64,000 nucleotides of DNA from the NCBI GenBank assembly GCA_963781035.1, contig CAWAEN010000004.1:1116001-1180000 (forward strand). The letters are read 5' to 3'. Positions 46,839-55,798 of the stretch are shown here, piece after piece (positions within the stretch are counted from its first letter, which is position 1; every line of letters starts with the position of its first letter). Below the pieces are notes generated by a model. The model ran no database searches. It was not told the DNA's origin and saw only the letters and a program-made list of their open reading frames with translations. The DNA comes from SZUA-35 sp963781035. Lineage in GTDB: Bacteria > Actinomycetota > Acidimicrobiia > Acidimicrobiales > SZUA-35. A program made the position numbers and the translations under genes.

Positions 46839-48656
46839 TCACGACATGGCTGCGCCCCGGTAAGTGCGGTGGTGTTCGGTCAGCGCGGTCAGTGCGGGAT
46901 CGGTGAGCGTCGAGACAGCGACATCGACGATGATGGGCAGACGCTCGTCGTAGTCGGTCCAGTCCTGGGCGACGTCGAGACTCCAATCGATCGGGCTCGA
47001 GCCGATGGCGACGGTCAGCCGGCGTTCGAGGGCAGCCGGTTCCACCAGGTTGTTGCCTGCGGTCGACCTCGGAACTTCGGCTCCGATCGCGATGGGTTCG
47101 CGAATGGGATCGCCGTCACGCTCGAACTCGAGGAGGCCGGCGTCGGTCATGACTTCTTCAGCCGTGCGGATGTCCGTGCCGAACGAGGCGATGCCACTGA
47201 TCACCTGCGTGCCGATGCGTTCGTGCGTCCGGAGAGCGTCGAGCTGGAGGTAGGGGTCGACAACGCGCTGTTCGGCCATGGCGAACAGGGCGGTCGACTC
47301 GGCGATGTCGAGTTGGGATGCGGCCACATCGTCGGTGGCACCGGCATCGTCGATGAGATCGAAGGCTCGCTCGACCATGTCGGATCGGGGCGGGTCGCCC
47401 CGCCACCGGCCGGCGAGCTCGCCGGTGAAATGGGCGAAGATCGCCTGGTTTCCATCGGCGATGTCCTGACGGACTGCCAAGGAGATGGGCATGGCGTAGA
47501 TCCGGAGTTCTCCCCGGATCACCGGCCCGATGCTGTCTGATGCCACGACGCCGAGATGGAACCAGTTGTGTCCGCGAAAGTCGGCATCGGTTGGTGAGCG
47601 GCCCTGATTCAGCTCCGTGTCGATCCGGTGGGCGATGTCGGCGTATGACTGCGTGAAGAGGAGGTTGCGCACACCCGTCGTGGTTTCGGGGAGGTGGGCG
47701 ATCACCTGCCACCTTCGAATCGATTCCTCGTCAGAGTCGCCGAGGTCGCTGGTGGCAACGTGGTGGAGCCGGCGCACGGCCTCAGGGTCGGTGGCGTCGA
47801 TGTCGATGCTGATCGCGTCCCCGGTGTGCACCGGCAGGTTGGCGATGAAGGCCCGCGCTGCTGTTGGGCTGTGGGTGAACGTCCCGTGTTCGATGGCGGT
47901 GACCATCAAGTCGTGCTGATCTCGTGGGAGAAGGAGTTCATCGAACTCGGCTGGATCGATGCCGACGGCGACCAGATCGGCATCATCGAGGGAGGCCCAG
48001 GCTCCGGTGGGTCGAGCCGACCCGTCGATCGCGAGGGTGATGATGTCGTTTCGTCGTATGACCCGCTCGATGTCGCGGAGGGGGATGTGGGAAATCGGTG
48101 CTCCGGGGAGGCCGGGGCCGGTGGCGAACCATGGGCGCGTGTCGGACACTGCGTACGGGTGATCCACGAGGTAAGCGGCGGCCGCGGCGTGTTCGGGGGG
48201 TCGGCGGGGGTCGTGGGCGATGTGTCGAAGGAGGTCGATGCTCGTGGCGGTGTCGTCGCCGTCACCCACGACCCCGAGGCGATGCTCGACGATGAGGCGA
48301 AGGGCGAGCGAACCGGAGATGGAGGCTCGATGACCGGTGTTGTCGAGGAGCGATCCCAGCAGTGTCGACTCGAGGTCCCAATCGCTGCCGGGGAGCCGGA
48401 AGCCGTCGGCTTCATCAGCGCGAGCGGAGAGGATCGATGCGAGCAGGGTCAGCTCCTCGTCGATCTCGGCGCACGCCAGGAGGACCTCGACCGGCGCCAG
48501 CTCGACCTCGAGGGACGCCAGGCGGATCTCTCGATCGAGATCGATGGCGGCATCGGCTCGAGACCGCAGGTGCCTTGCGGCGCGACGGACGCGGTCCGGA
48601 TCGATGGCAACGCTGCCGGCTGCGCTCCGACCGACTCCGCTGGGGCTTGTCGACAC
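46839..48656 (-). CDS. 605-aa unknown protein of the type VII-like locus
   Basis: No family recognised. The N-terminal about 100 residues are strongly helical with coiled-coil character (DPDRVRRAARHLRSRADAAIDLDREIRL, ELTLLASILSARADEADGF), like WXG/LXG-type secretion domains; the remainder is a mixed globular region rich in Asp, with conserved-looking segments RGHNWFHLGVVASDSIGPV and AIFAHFTGELAGRW. No signal peptide or membrane helix. Its start overlaps the preceding small WXG-like gene. A large LXG/polymorphic-type substrate of the EccC-like machine is the best guess. No immunity or toxin domain could be named. Confidence 0.6.
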   Translation of the reverse strand: MSTSPSGVGRSAAGSVAIDPDRVRRAARHLRSRADAAIDLDREIRLASLEVELAPVEVLLACAEIDEELTLLASILSARADEADGFRLPGSDWDLESTLLGSLLDNTGHRASISGSLALRLIVEHRLGVVGDGDDTATSIDLLRHIAHDPRRPPEHAAAAAYLVDHPYAVSDTRPWFATGPGLPGAPISHIPLRDIERVIRRNDIITLAIDGSARPTGAWASLDDADLVAVGIDPAEFDELLLPRDQHDLMVTAIEHGTFTHSPTAARAFIANLPVHTGDAISIDIDATDPEAVRRLHHVATSDLGDSDEESIRRWQVIAHLPETTTGVRNLLFTQSYADIAHRIDTELNQGRSPTDADFRGHNWFHLGVVASDSIGPVIRGELRIYAMPISLAVRQDIADGNQAIFAHFTGELAGRWRGDPPRSDMVERAFDLIDDAGATDDVAASQLDIAESTALFAMAEQRVVDPYLQLDALRTHERIGTQVISGIASFGTDIRTAEEVMTDAGLLEFERDGDPIREPIAIGAEVPRSTAGNNLVEPAALERRLTVAIGSSPIDWSLDVAQDWTDYDERLPIIVDVAVSTLTDPALTALTEHHRTYRGAAMS

Positions 48657-49018
48657 CGGATCAGATCTCCACCCAGGTCGCCGGTCGGCGTGGGCGAGTC
48701 GGTCGATGGAGAAGTGAGGACTCCTCTGCTTCGAACCGGCGCAGCGCTCGGCAGGTACGAGTCGATCTGGGCTGCATATGTGCGGCAGATGTCGGCCCGT
48801 CGCCTGCAGGTGTCGGCCAGGTCACGGACCATTTGGGCGGCGTTCGTCGCCGTCGCAGTGGATGTGCTGATGGTGAGGTCGGCTACGAGCGTGAGTGTTC
48901 CGCCGGCCAGCGTGTCCGGACCGAAGAGGCTGGGTGCAGTCGACATGAGGTCGCGGAATGCGTCGGCGATGCCGTCGAACGTCCTGGCGGCTCTCTCGAA
49001 CTGATCGGCGGTCGGCAT
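48449..49018 (-). CDS. Small WXG100-like helical protein (second partner)
   Basis: Starts ATG 49018, sharing one base with the stop of the WXG100 gene (TGATG). The first about 110 residues form two long helices (MPTADQFERAARTFDGIADAF and TSTATATNAAQMVRDLADT to YAAQIDSYLP) with the size and pattern of an ESX partner; there is no clear W-x-G. The frame stays open to 48449, overlapping the next gene by about 200 nt; the real end is probably near 48660 with a base error (a stop exists there in another frame). Likely the heterodimer partner of the WXG100 protein. Confidence 0.55.
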   Translation of the reverse strand: MPTADQFERAARTFDGIADAFRDLMSTAPSLFGPDTLAGGTLTLVADLTISTSTATATNAAQMVRDLADTCRRRADICRTYAAQIDSYLPSAAPVRSRGVLTSPSTDSPTPTGDLGGDLIRCRQAPAESVGAQPAALPSIRTASVAPQGTCGLEPMPPSISIERSAWRPSRSSWRRSRSSWRAPRSTRS

Positions 49019-49512
49019 CAGCCGATCGACAGGCCGAGGTTCATCACGCTGTCGAGGTTCGCCCGTTGCGCCTCGACCGCGGCCGACATGTCGCCGGCGG
49101 AGGCACTGGCCTCGGTGAGCGCAGCGGAGAATCCGGTCACGAAGTCCTGCAGCGTTTCGGTCATCATGGCTGCCGACTGCTGGAACGAGGCGAAGGCCTC
49201 TCGCGTCGTTGCCTGCCCGCTGCCCATGGATGCCTGGAAGTCGGACGCACCCTGGCGGAAGCGATCGGCGTTCGCCCCGGTCCACTGCGTCGCCTCGGCA
49301 TGGCCGACAGCGGCGTGGACCGAACCCTCGAGGCGCGCCATGTGGGCATTGATCTGTTGCAGCGCGAGCGCGGTCGCCTGAGTGACGTCGGTTATCACCT
49401 GTGAGGCGGTGATCACCGAGTCGTCGCGGCACGCAGCGACGTCGGTTCCCATCAGGGTGAGCTGCGCACTGAGCGACTGGAGGTCGTCGAGTTGGGCGCC
49501 GAGCATGGTCAT
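49018..49512 (-). CDS. WXG100-family-like type VII secretion substrate
   Basis: 164 aa from the ATG at 49512, which follows an AGGAG Shine-Dalgarno by 5 nt. A helix-turn-helix hairpin with TQWTGANADRFRQG at the turn (W-T-G in the W-x-G position, about residue 88) flanked by long Ala/Gln-rich helices (TQATALALQQINAHMARLEGSVHAAVG and REAFASFQQSAAMMTETLQDF regions). At 164 aa it is longer than ESAT-6 but in the range of actinobacterial relatives. It is first in the row WXG100, WXG-like, 605-aa protein, CAP-DUF4214. An AT-rich promoter region (about 49525-49575) precedes it. Confidence 0.72.
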   Translation of the reverse strand: MTMLGAQLDDLQSLSAQLTLMGTDVAACRDDSVITASQVITDVTQATALALQQINAHMARLEGSVHAAVGHAEATQWTGANADRFRQGASDFQASMGSGQATTREAFASFQQSAAMMTETLQDFVTGFSAALTEASASAGDMSAAVEAQRANLDSVMNLGLSIG

Positions 49513-49642
49513 GAGGTCTCCTGAGGTTGATAGAAGTAAGTAGACGTAAATAACCATATACAAACGAGAAAAGCAAGCGGTCGGGGACGAGCGGTGTCAT
49601 GGGGAAGTGGTCCGGGTCCGGCGGGCTCGGGAAACGACCACC

Positions 49643-49648
49643 TAGCCT
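49643..49648 (+). promoter_or_regulatory. -10 hexamer TAGCCT of the mannosyltransferase gene, leaderless
   Basis: TAGCCT ends 7 nt before the GTG at 49656, arguing for this start over the ATG at 49599. Confidence 0.55.
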
Positions 49649-49655
49649 GTGGTCC

Positions 49656-51922
49656 GTGGAGGGCCGGCAACGTCGTAGGGGAAGACGCGTCACCGAGGCG
49701 GCAGTGGATGGCCGTTTCCCGACCGTCACCGTCGCCGTCGGTCTCGTTGCCACGTTGACGATCGTGATCGGCGGATCGCTGGCCGGAGCGGCTGCCCCCG
49801 GGGCATCCGGGCGGCTGTGGTCGGTGCCCACGGTCCCGGTGCGGCCCCGTACCGATCTGGTCGTCGCCCTCTCGTTGTTCTACGGCGGGATGATCGTCTT
49901 CGTCCGATCGTGGTTTCGGCTCCGACGTCAGGTGCTCGAGCGGGGTCTCGGGGTCGGCGTGGTGGTCGTGGTCGCCGTCATCTGGGCGTTGCCGTTCCTG
50001 GTCGGCCCGCCGCTCGGCAGTCGCGACGTCTACGCCTACGGAGCGCAAGGGCGACTCGCGGCGCAGGGCATCGATGTCTTCTCCCAGGGTCCGTCGGCGT
50101 TGGGCGAGAACCCGGTGCTCGATTCGGTCGATCCGATCTATCTCGATGCGCCCGTGGTGTACGGCCCGGTGTTCGTCGCATTGTCCTCGGAGGTCGCAGA
50201 ACGCACCGGCGACGGCGTAGTCGCATCCGTGCTGGCGTACCGCCTGATCGCAGTGGTCAGCCTTGCGGTCGCCGCGTGGGCGGTGTGTGACCTGTCGCGT
50301 TCGCTGGGACGGCACACCCCCGATGCGATGGTGCTGACCGTGGCCAACCCGCTGATCCTGTTGCACCTGGTGTCGGGAGCGCACAACGAGGCGTTGATGC
50401 TCGCGTTTCTCATGTCGGGTCTCGCCATCGGATCCCGCCCCCGCTATCGGCACCTGGGGATCGTGCTGTGCGCCTTCGCCGCGACCATCAAGGTGCCCTG
50501 CCGTGCTCGGGGCCGCGTTCTTGGCGTGGCCGTGGATCGTTGCCGTGGTCGACTGGCGACGCCGGGCAGGCCGCCTGGCGCTGGCCGGTGCCGAGATCAT
50601 GGCGGTCATCACCCTCGCCACGCGTTCGACACCATGGGGGTGGGGGTGGGTCGATGCGCTGATCGATGCGTCGCCGGTCGACGCCTACCTCAGCGTCACC
50701 AGCCTGCTCGGTGGAGCAGTGCACCTCGCCACTGGCCTCGACGCAGCGTCGGTGCTCGCCGTCGCCCGCCTGGGTGGCATGGCGGTTGCTGCCGCCGTCG
50801 TCATGGCGCTGTTGCTGAATCGCCGGAGTTCCGGCCTGGTCGGCTTGGCGTGGGCGTTGCTGTTGATCGCGGTTCTCCACCCGACGACACAGCCGTGGTA
50901 CCTCACCTGGGGCTTGTTGCTGATGGCAGCGGCGACCGCCGGTGAACGGAACCGTGGGTTGGTCGTCGGATGCTCGGCGGCCGCCTTCGTGGTGTTGCCG
51001 GTTGGTCCTCAGCTGGGTCTGGTCCTGCTCGAGAACTCGACCTTCGTGTCGCTTCTCGTTGCTCTCGCCGGGATGGGCATGCTGACGCTGAGCCCCCAGA
51101 CGGAGTCGAGGACGCAGGTGCGGAAAGGCCTCGTCAGCGAGACCATCTCGGTGATCGTGCCGACGCGAAACGAACGCGAGAACGTCGAGCCGCTGATCGC
51201 CGCTGTCGTTGCCGCAACCGGGCAGCTCCGCTCGAACGGCCGGCGGATCGAAATGCTGTTCGTCGACGACAGTGACGACGGCACGGCCGACCAGATTCGC
51301 CGCCGCGGCCGCGCCGCTCCGATCGATGTCGAGGTCTTGCACCGCGACCCCGAGGAGCGCTGGGGCGGCCTCGGTGGGGCTGTCGTCGACGGTTTCGCTT
51401 CGGCACGCGGACGAATCGCCGTGGTGATCGACGGTGATCTCCAACATCCACCGTCGATCATTCCCCGGTTGGTGGCGCAGTGCGACGGCGGTTCTCAGCT
51501 GTCGGTGGCCAGTCGCCGAATCTCCGGCGGGTCAGAGGGAACTGGGCTGTCGCCACTTCGACGTCGGCTCTCGATCCTGCTCGGCGGGTCGGTCCGACTG
51601 CTGTTCCCGGTTCGTGTCCGGCGAGTGGCCGATCCACTGTCCGGCTGCTTCGCCGTGGCACTCGACGGGCTCGACCTTGCTCGACTCCAGCCGGACGGAT
51701 TCAAGATCCTGGTCGAGGTGCTCGCGACCCATCCTGCATCTCTCCGTGGCCGAGTGTCCGTATGTGTTCCAGGGTCGCGTGGGCGGCGTCTCCAAGGCGA
51801 CATGGCGGCAGGGGATCACGCTGGCCGGCCACCTCGCCGATCTCCGACTGCGAACGTCGCGTCCGTGGGCCGGGATCGGAGTCGGGGGACAGATCAGGTC
51901 AGGTGTGCTGGAGCCCGTCTGA
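49656..51922 (+). CDS. MptB-like GT-C mannosyltransferase joined to a Dpm1-like GT2 domain, frameshifts
   Basis: First part (to about 51100): polytopic polyprenol-phosphomannose-dependent alpha-1,6-mannosyltransferase of the MptA/MptB type, with the extracytoplasmic GSRDVYAYGAQGRLAAQG motif and DAPVVYGPVFVALS; a one-base shift lies near 50500. Second part (from about 51118): a GT2 domain like polyprenyl-phosphate mannose synthase, ISVIVPTRNERENVEPLI, LFVDDSDDGT, IDGDLQHPPS (D-x-D-like), with another shift near 51735 and end IRSGVLEPV at 51922. No stop separates the parts, so they are fused as read, coupling donor synthesis and transfer; given local errors, two adjacent genes remain possible. 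The end overlaps the next gene convergently by 24 nt. Confidence 0.75.
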
Positions 51923-53164
51923 TCTGGCCAGGCGGAGCAGGGCGACGCCCACGATCGCAACGAGAATTCCGTTGCGGAAGAGGAGTCCGGCCGCAGCAAT
52001 CGGATGATCGAGCTGGGGCGGTCCGAACGTGGCGAGCACCCCAGCGGTGAGGACGAGTGCGGCGGCGGTCAACCTCAGGAGCAGTCGGTCCCGATGCAGA
52101 ATGGCGGCCCACGGTGTCATCCAGAGAATGAACTGCGGCGACACCAGCGGAGCGGTCACGACGAGTGTGGTCACTGCCGCCAGCATGACCAATGCGGCGA
52201 CATCGGCCGGCTCGCTGGTGACGCGTCGTCGACGAGCGAGGACGACGGCGGCCACCGTGATGGCAACGGTGAGGAGTCGGCCGACCAAGACCACGGTGTC
52301 GTCGAGCCGGCCGATGCGGTAGGCGTCAGCCTCCAGTCGCGTCGGCTCGTCGCCGAAGAGTGAAACGAGCGTCCCCGGGATGGACTCGACATGCCAACCG
52401 GTCGCGCCGCGCAGGCTCGTGATCTGTTCGAGTGCACCGAAGCCGGACACGGCGAGCCACGCCACGCCGACGGCGACGCCCAGCAGGCCGGCGACCGCTG
52501 CCGCCCTCGTGCGGCGGATTCCGATGGCGGCGGCGATGAGGAAGGCCGGCCAGAGTTTGATGGCGGACCCGATGACGGCGGCAACGGCGAAAACGGCGAT
52601 CGCCCGTGGTCGGTCGGCGTTCGCGACGGCCGAGCCGACGGCGGGCATCGCGGACCGGCGCTCGTGGTGAGCCTCGCCGGCTGCCTTGGTCACCAAGGAG
52701 CCGGTGCTCCGGGGCACGATGGCGGCCAGGGCGATCGTGGCGGCCAGTGCGGCCCAGAGATCGAGGCGGAGCAGCCCGCTCGGCACCATCGGCAGGCCGA
52801 TCACGAGATAGGCGGCAGCGACTCGGGTACTCCAACGTCTGGAAAGCACGAAGGCAACCCCGAGGTCGGCCACCAACGAGAGTACGACCAGGCGTCGATG
52901 GGTCGCGACGAGATCGTTGCTGTGGATGGCTTGGATGATCACGACCGACCCCGGCGGGTACTCGACGTCGTGGTCGATGTATGGCTCCCCGGGAGCATCG
53001 GCGATCTGCTGGAATCGATCGGCATCCCAGCCATCGAGCTCGCTGGCCTCGTCGGTCCATGGCCCGAACAACAGGATTGACGCGGCCACCACCCGCACCA
53101 CGACACCGGCCCAGACCAGGGCGGCCGTCGGAGCGATGCTCGTCCGCTGCGCTGACGTCGACAC
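51899..53164 (-). CDS. GT87-like polyprenol-phosphate-dependent mannosyltransferase membrane protein
   Basis: 421 aa with about ten membrane segments. GT-C fold protein of the DUF2029/PimE group that uses polyprenol-phosphate mannose on the outer face of the membrane. The first extracytoplasmic loop has DGWDADRFQQIAD and DHDVEYPPGSVV (the E/D-YPP signature). The open frame extends to 53368, but the GTG at 53164 has TACGTT 6 nt upstream and avoids the divergent NfuA-like gene. Its position beside the MptB-like gene suggests a shared role in mannan or glycolipid assembly. Confidence 0.78.
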   Translation of the reverse strand: MSTSAQRTSIAPTAALVWAGVVVRVVAASILLFGPWTDEASELDGWDADRFQQIADAPGEPYIDHDVEYPPGSVVIIQAIHSNDLVATHRRLVVLSLVADLGVAFVLSRRWSTRVAAAYLVIGLPMVPSGLLRLDLWAALAATIALAAIVPRSTGSLVTKAAGEAHHERRSAMPAVGSAVANADRPRAIAVFAVAAVIGSAIKLWPAFLIAAAIGIRRTRAAAVAGLLGVAVGVAWLAVSGFGALEQITSLRGATGWHVESIPGTLVSLFGDEPTRLEADAYRIGRLDDTVVLVGRLLTVAITVAAVVLARRRRVTSEPADVAALVMLAAVTTLVVTAPLVSPQFILWMTPWAAILHRDRLLLRLTAAALVLTAGVLATFGPPQLDHPIAAAGLLFRNGILVAIVGVALLRLARSDGLQHT

Positions 53165-53170
53165 CAGGGC

Positions 53171-53176
53171 AACGTA
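53171..53176 (-). promoter_or_regulatory. -10 hexamer TACGTT of the GT87-like gene, leaderless
   Basis: On the minus strand TACGTT ends 6 nt before the GTG at 53164; only 34 bp separate it from the divergent hexamer at 53210. Confidence 0.55.
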
Positions 53177-53209
53177 CCTGCCCGATGGGGTCGAGTGGAT
53201 GACGATTGG

Positions 53210-53215
53210 TACGCT
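53210..53215 (+). promoter_or_regulatory. -10 hexamer TACGCT of the NfuA-like gene, leaderless
   Basis: TACGCT ends 7 nt before the GTG at 53223. Confidence 0.55.
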
Positions 53216-53222
53216 CATCCGG

Positions 53223-53864
53223 GTGACCACCACTGAAGCCGAAGTAGCCGACACCGACGTTGTCCTCTCCGTCACCGATGCTGCCCTGTCGACGGTGCTG
53301 GAGGTTCGCGCCACCGAGGACGATCCGGAGAACACGGCGCTGCGCATTGCCGTGACCGGCGCGAACATGACCGATTTCCAGTACGCGCTCGATCTCTCGC
53401 CCGTGAGCGAGGCGGTCGATGGCGATGCTGTCTACACACAGGGTGATCACGGTGAACTCACCGTGATCATTCCCGCCGACTCGATCGTCAGCATGCGTGG
53501 CGCCACTCTCGACGTACCGGGGAGTGGCACCGCCGGCGGACTCGTCATTCGCAATCCCAACACGCCGGACCCCCTGGCCGGGCTCGACCTCGATCTGTCC
53601 GGCGAGCTTCCGGAGAAGATCCAGGCCGTGCTCGACCAGGCCATCAATCCGGCGCTCGGGTCCCACGGTGGTTACGCCACCCTGGTGGGCGTCGATGGAC
53701 AGAAGGCGATCATCACGATGGGTGGCGGCTGCCAAGGCTGTGCGGCCAGTGCCCTGACGCTGCGTGAAGGCATCACGAAGATGCTGATGGATGCACTGCC
53801 CGAGATCGAAGAAGTCGTCGACGCCACGGATCACACCGCCGGCGAGAATCCCTTCTACACCTGA
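53223..53864 (+). CDS. NfuA-like iron-sulfur carrier (degenerate A-type plus NifU C-terminal domain)
   Basis: 213 aa. The N-terminal half resembles an A-type (HesB/IscA) domain without its three cysteines (SVTDAALSTVLEVRA, LRIAVTGANMTDFQYALDL); the C-terminal half is a NifU domain with the cluster-binding C-x2-C in MGGGCQGCAASALTL. This is the NfuA domain order: a carrier handing 4Fe-4S clusters to client enzymes. Clients in this window could include the WhiB protein and RecB-like nuclease (inference). DUF1992 follows on the same strand. Confidence 0.9.
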   Translation: MTTTEAEVADTDVVLSVTDAALSTVLEVRATEDDPENTALRIAVTGANMTDFQYALDLSPVSEAVDGDAVYTQGDHGELTVIIPADSIVSMRGATLDVPGSGTAGGLVIRNPNTPDPLAGLDLDLSGELPEKIQAVLDQAINPALGSHGGYATLVGVDGQKAIITMGGGCQGCAASALTLREGITKMLMDALPEIEEVVDATDHTAGENPFYT

Positions 53865-53902
53865 GCCCGCATCGCCTCGAGCCCCGCTCCTGATCCCACG
53901 TC

Positions 53903-54367
53903 ATGGACTTCGTCGAACGCCGCATCGAGCAAGCGCAGCGAGCGGGTTTCTTCGATGACCTCGCACTCGAGGGGCAACCCATTCCCGATCTCGATGAGGA
54001 GCGGCCCGAGGGCTGGTGGGCGACCTCGTATGTCGCTCGTGACCGAGCGCTGCGTCGCCTCCACCGTCTGGTCGCCGATCTGCCGCGTCGCAAAGGCATC
54101 GCCATGCTGGACGACGATCACGAGGCCGTTCGCCGTGGCCTGCTCGACCTGAACGCCGAGATCGCCGAGGCCAACACAAAGGTCGAACGGAAGGATCATC
54201 AGAACGGTCTCGACGTCGAGGCCGAGCTCGAGGCCTATCGTGCCCGGCGGCGGCAACGGCTCTGGGGCCGGTACCTGAACGACTGCGCGCATCCGACCGC
54301 CGTCAGGCCGAGATCGATCATGGCCAGATCCGCGCCGTCTCGCAGGCGGCACCGGCCGATCTATTGA
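53903..54367 (+). CDS. DUF1992 (DnaJ-homologue C28-like) protein, frameshift near the end
   Basis: Starts MDFVERRIEQAQRAGFFDDL, with the GFFDDLALEGQPIPDLD signature of DUF1992, then a basic helical region (RARRRQRLWGRYLND, about residue 115). A one-base shift near 54285 is likely, since a coherent continuation (SDRRQAEIDHGQIRAVSQ) lies in another frame and ends at a stop about 54417. Members are small cytosolic proteins of unknown function distantly linked to J-domain proteins. Confidence 0.75.
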   Translation: MDFVERRIEQAQRAGFFDDLALEGQPIPDLDEERPEGWWATSYVARDRALRRLHRLVADLPRRKGIAMLDDDHEAVRRGLLDLNAEIAEANTKVERKDHQNGLDVEAELEAYRARRRQRLWGRYLNDCAHPTAVRPRSIMARSAPSRRRHRPIY

Positions 54368-54419
54368 GTTGTCAAGGAACAGCGGCCGGCCCATGGGGAG
54401 AGCGTCGGCCGAGATGAGC

Positions 54420-55700
54420 TCAGGCCGCCAGCTGGTGGTCGGCCTGGTTGATCGGCACCGGGGGAGCGATGACCCGCTCCAATGTCCCGTCGGGACGGGA
54501 CAGCCGAAGCGTGCGATCCGGATCCATCGCCAGCTTCCAACCGCCGTCGTGGATCAGGTGGTGCCACCGTCGGCTGATCGGCACGAGCTCGCTCAACACG
54601 GTTCGTTTCGACGTGCCGAAGAAGACGGTGTGGTGGATCTCGATGGACTCCCAGCCTGACCCGCTGATCGGACACACCGGATACAGCGATCGCAGCGCGA
54701 TCCGCTGAGCCTCAGACGGCGACCGGCTCGCTCGTGACACCGTGACCCCTCCATCTGGCGCCGTCTCGACCCGCCGCATCGTCGCCTCGCAACACAAGCG
54801 GCCCAACGCGCCGACCCCGATCGGCAGCCCGTCGAGCGTTTCGGCGATCGTGTGCTCATGTTGGCCGGCAGCGAGTGTGTCCCGATCGCACAGGACATGC
54901 ACCCGGACCGATGCCCTCGGCACGTCGGATCGATCGACGCTGTCGCCCCGCAGGATGAGATCGTGGAGCGCCTGAGCGGAGAGCTGGGCGCCGTCCATTC
55001 CTCGGCTCAGTTCCGGATCGTCAGCCAAGTGAGCGACCTCGCGTGCGATGGCGGCCTTGATCCCGGCACCTCGAAGCGGGTCGAAGGCGCCATGCAGCCG
55101 GTATCTGTCTCGGCCGGCGGTCGGGGTGATCCGAGCGAACGAATCCTCCTCGACCTGTTGTGCCGCCGTCGACCCTCCGTCCTGGCGGATCTTGTCCCGC
55201 AGACGCGAGACGCGTTTGCGGAAGCTCTCCTCGCCAGTCGGGCGGCGGCGTCGCCACGCAGCGTCGTGATCGCCGAGCGCTGCCAGGTCCAGCGGGCTCA
55301 TCGAACCGTGAGCCTGGCCAACACATCGATGTTGGCCGTGTGTGCGGTGCCGGACGGACCGCGTCACCCACGCGTGGGAATGCGTCGGCGACCCTGGCCC
55401 GCTCGACCTCGGCCCTCGCCCGGCTTCTGGGAATCGCCCCGCCGGCGGTCAATATCGTGTCGATCGGCGCCGCAGATCCGCAGCGGAGACGCACCACCGA
55501 GTGAGGAGTCCATCGGTCAGGCGCTGGATTTCGCGAACGAGGGGAAGCACCGGCTCGACGAGCGCTTCGGCTCGATCGGTTTCGCTGATGCTCCACACGA
55601 GCGGTGCCAGCTCCTGACGGATGCGGTGCAACGCAGCAAGCACCGTTCGGACCTCCGTTGAGGGGACTTCCGCCGAGGGTTCAGTGGTAGTTGTTTCCAT
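54420..55700 (-). pseudogene. DUF222/13E12-type HNH endonuclease domain protein, frameshifted
   Basis: Start METTTTEPSAEVPSTEV at 55700, then a helical DUF222-like part (VRTVLAALHRIRQELAPLVW). Breaks near 55500, 55350 and 55305 divide the frame; HTANIDVLARLTV and SPLDLAALGDHDAAW are in different frames. The last 300 codons are intact and include the HNH-like end: SGWESIEIHHTVFFGT, LVPISRRWHHLIHDGGW. The zinc cysteines of typical HNH members are not evident. This family is present in many copies in actinobacteria and resembles mobile or phage-associated genes. Whether this copy is truly decayed or only mis-sequenced cannot be decided here. Confidence 0.65.
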
Positions 55701-55784
55701 ATGATCATCATGACAGTGGGGTGTGACAGTCTTCAGTGAAACAGATGTTCGGTCGATCAAATGCCCAGGAATCGGCGGATCAAG

Positions 55785-55790
55785 TAGGGT
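55785..55790 (+). promoter_or_regulatory. -10 hexamer TAGGGT before the methyltransferase-like gene
   Basis: TAGGGT ends 8 nt before the ATG at 55799. Confidence 0.45.
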
Positions 55791-55798
55791 CACCGTCG

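Noticed and set aside
54420..55700. Insertion sequence or group II intron around the HNH gene
   Set aside because: No terminal inverted repeats, target duplications or reverse transcriptase; it looks like a solitary DUF222/HNH gene.
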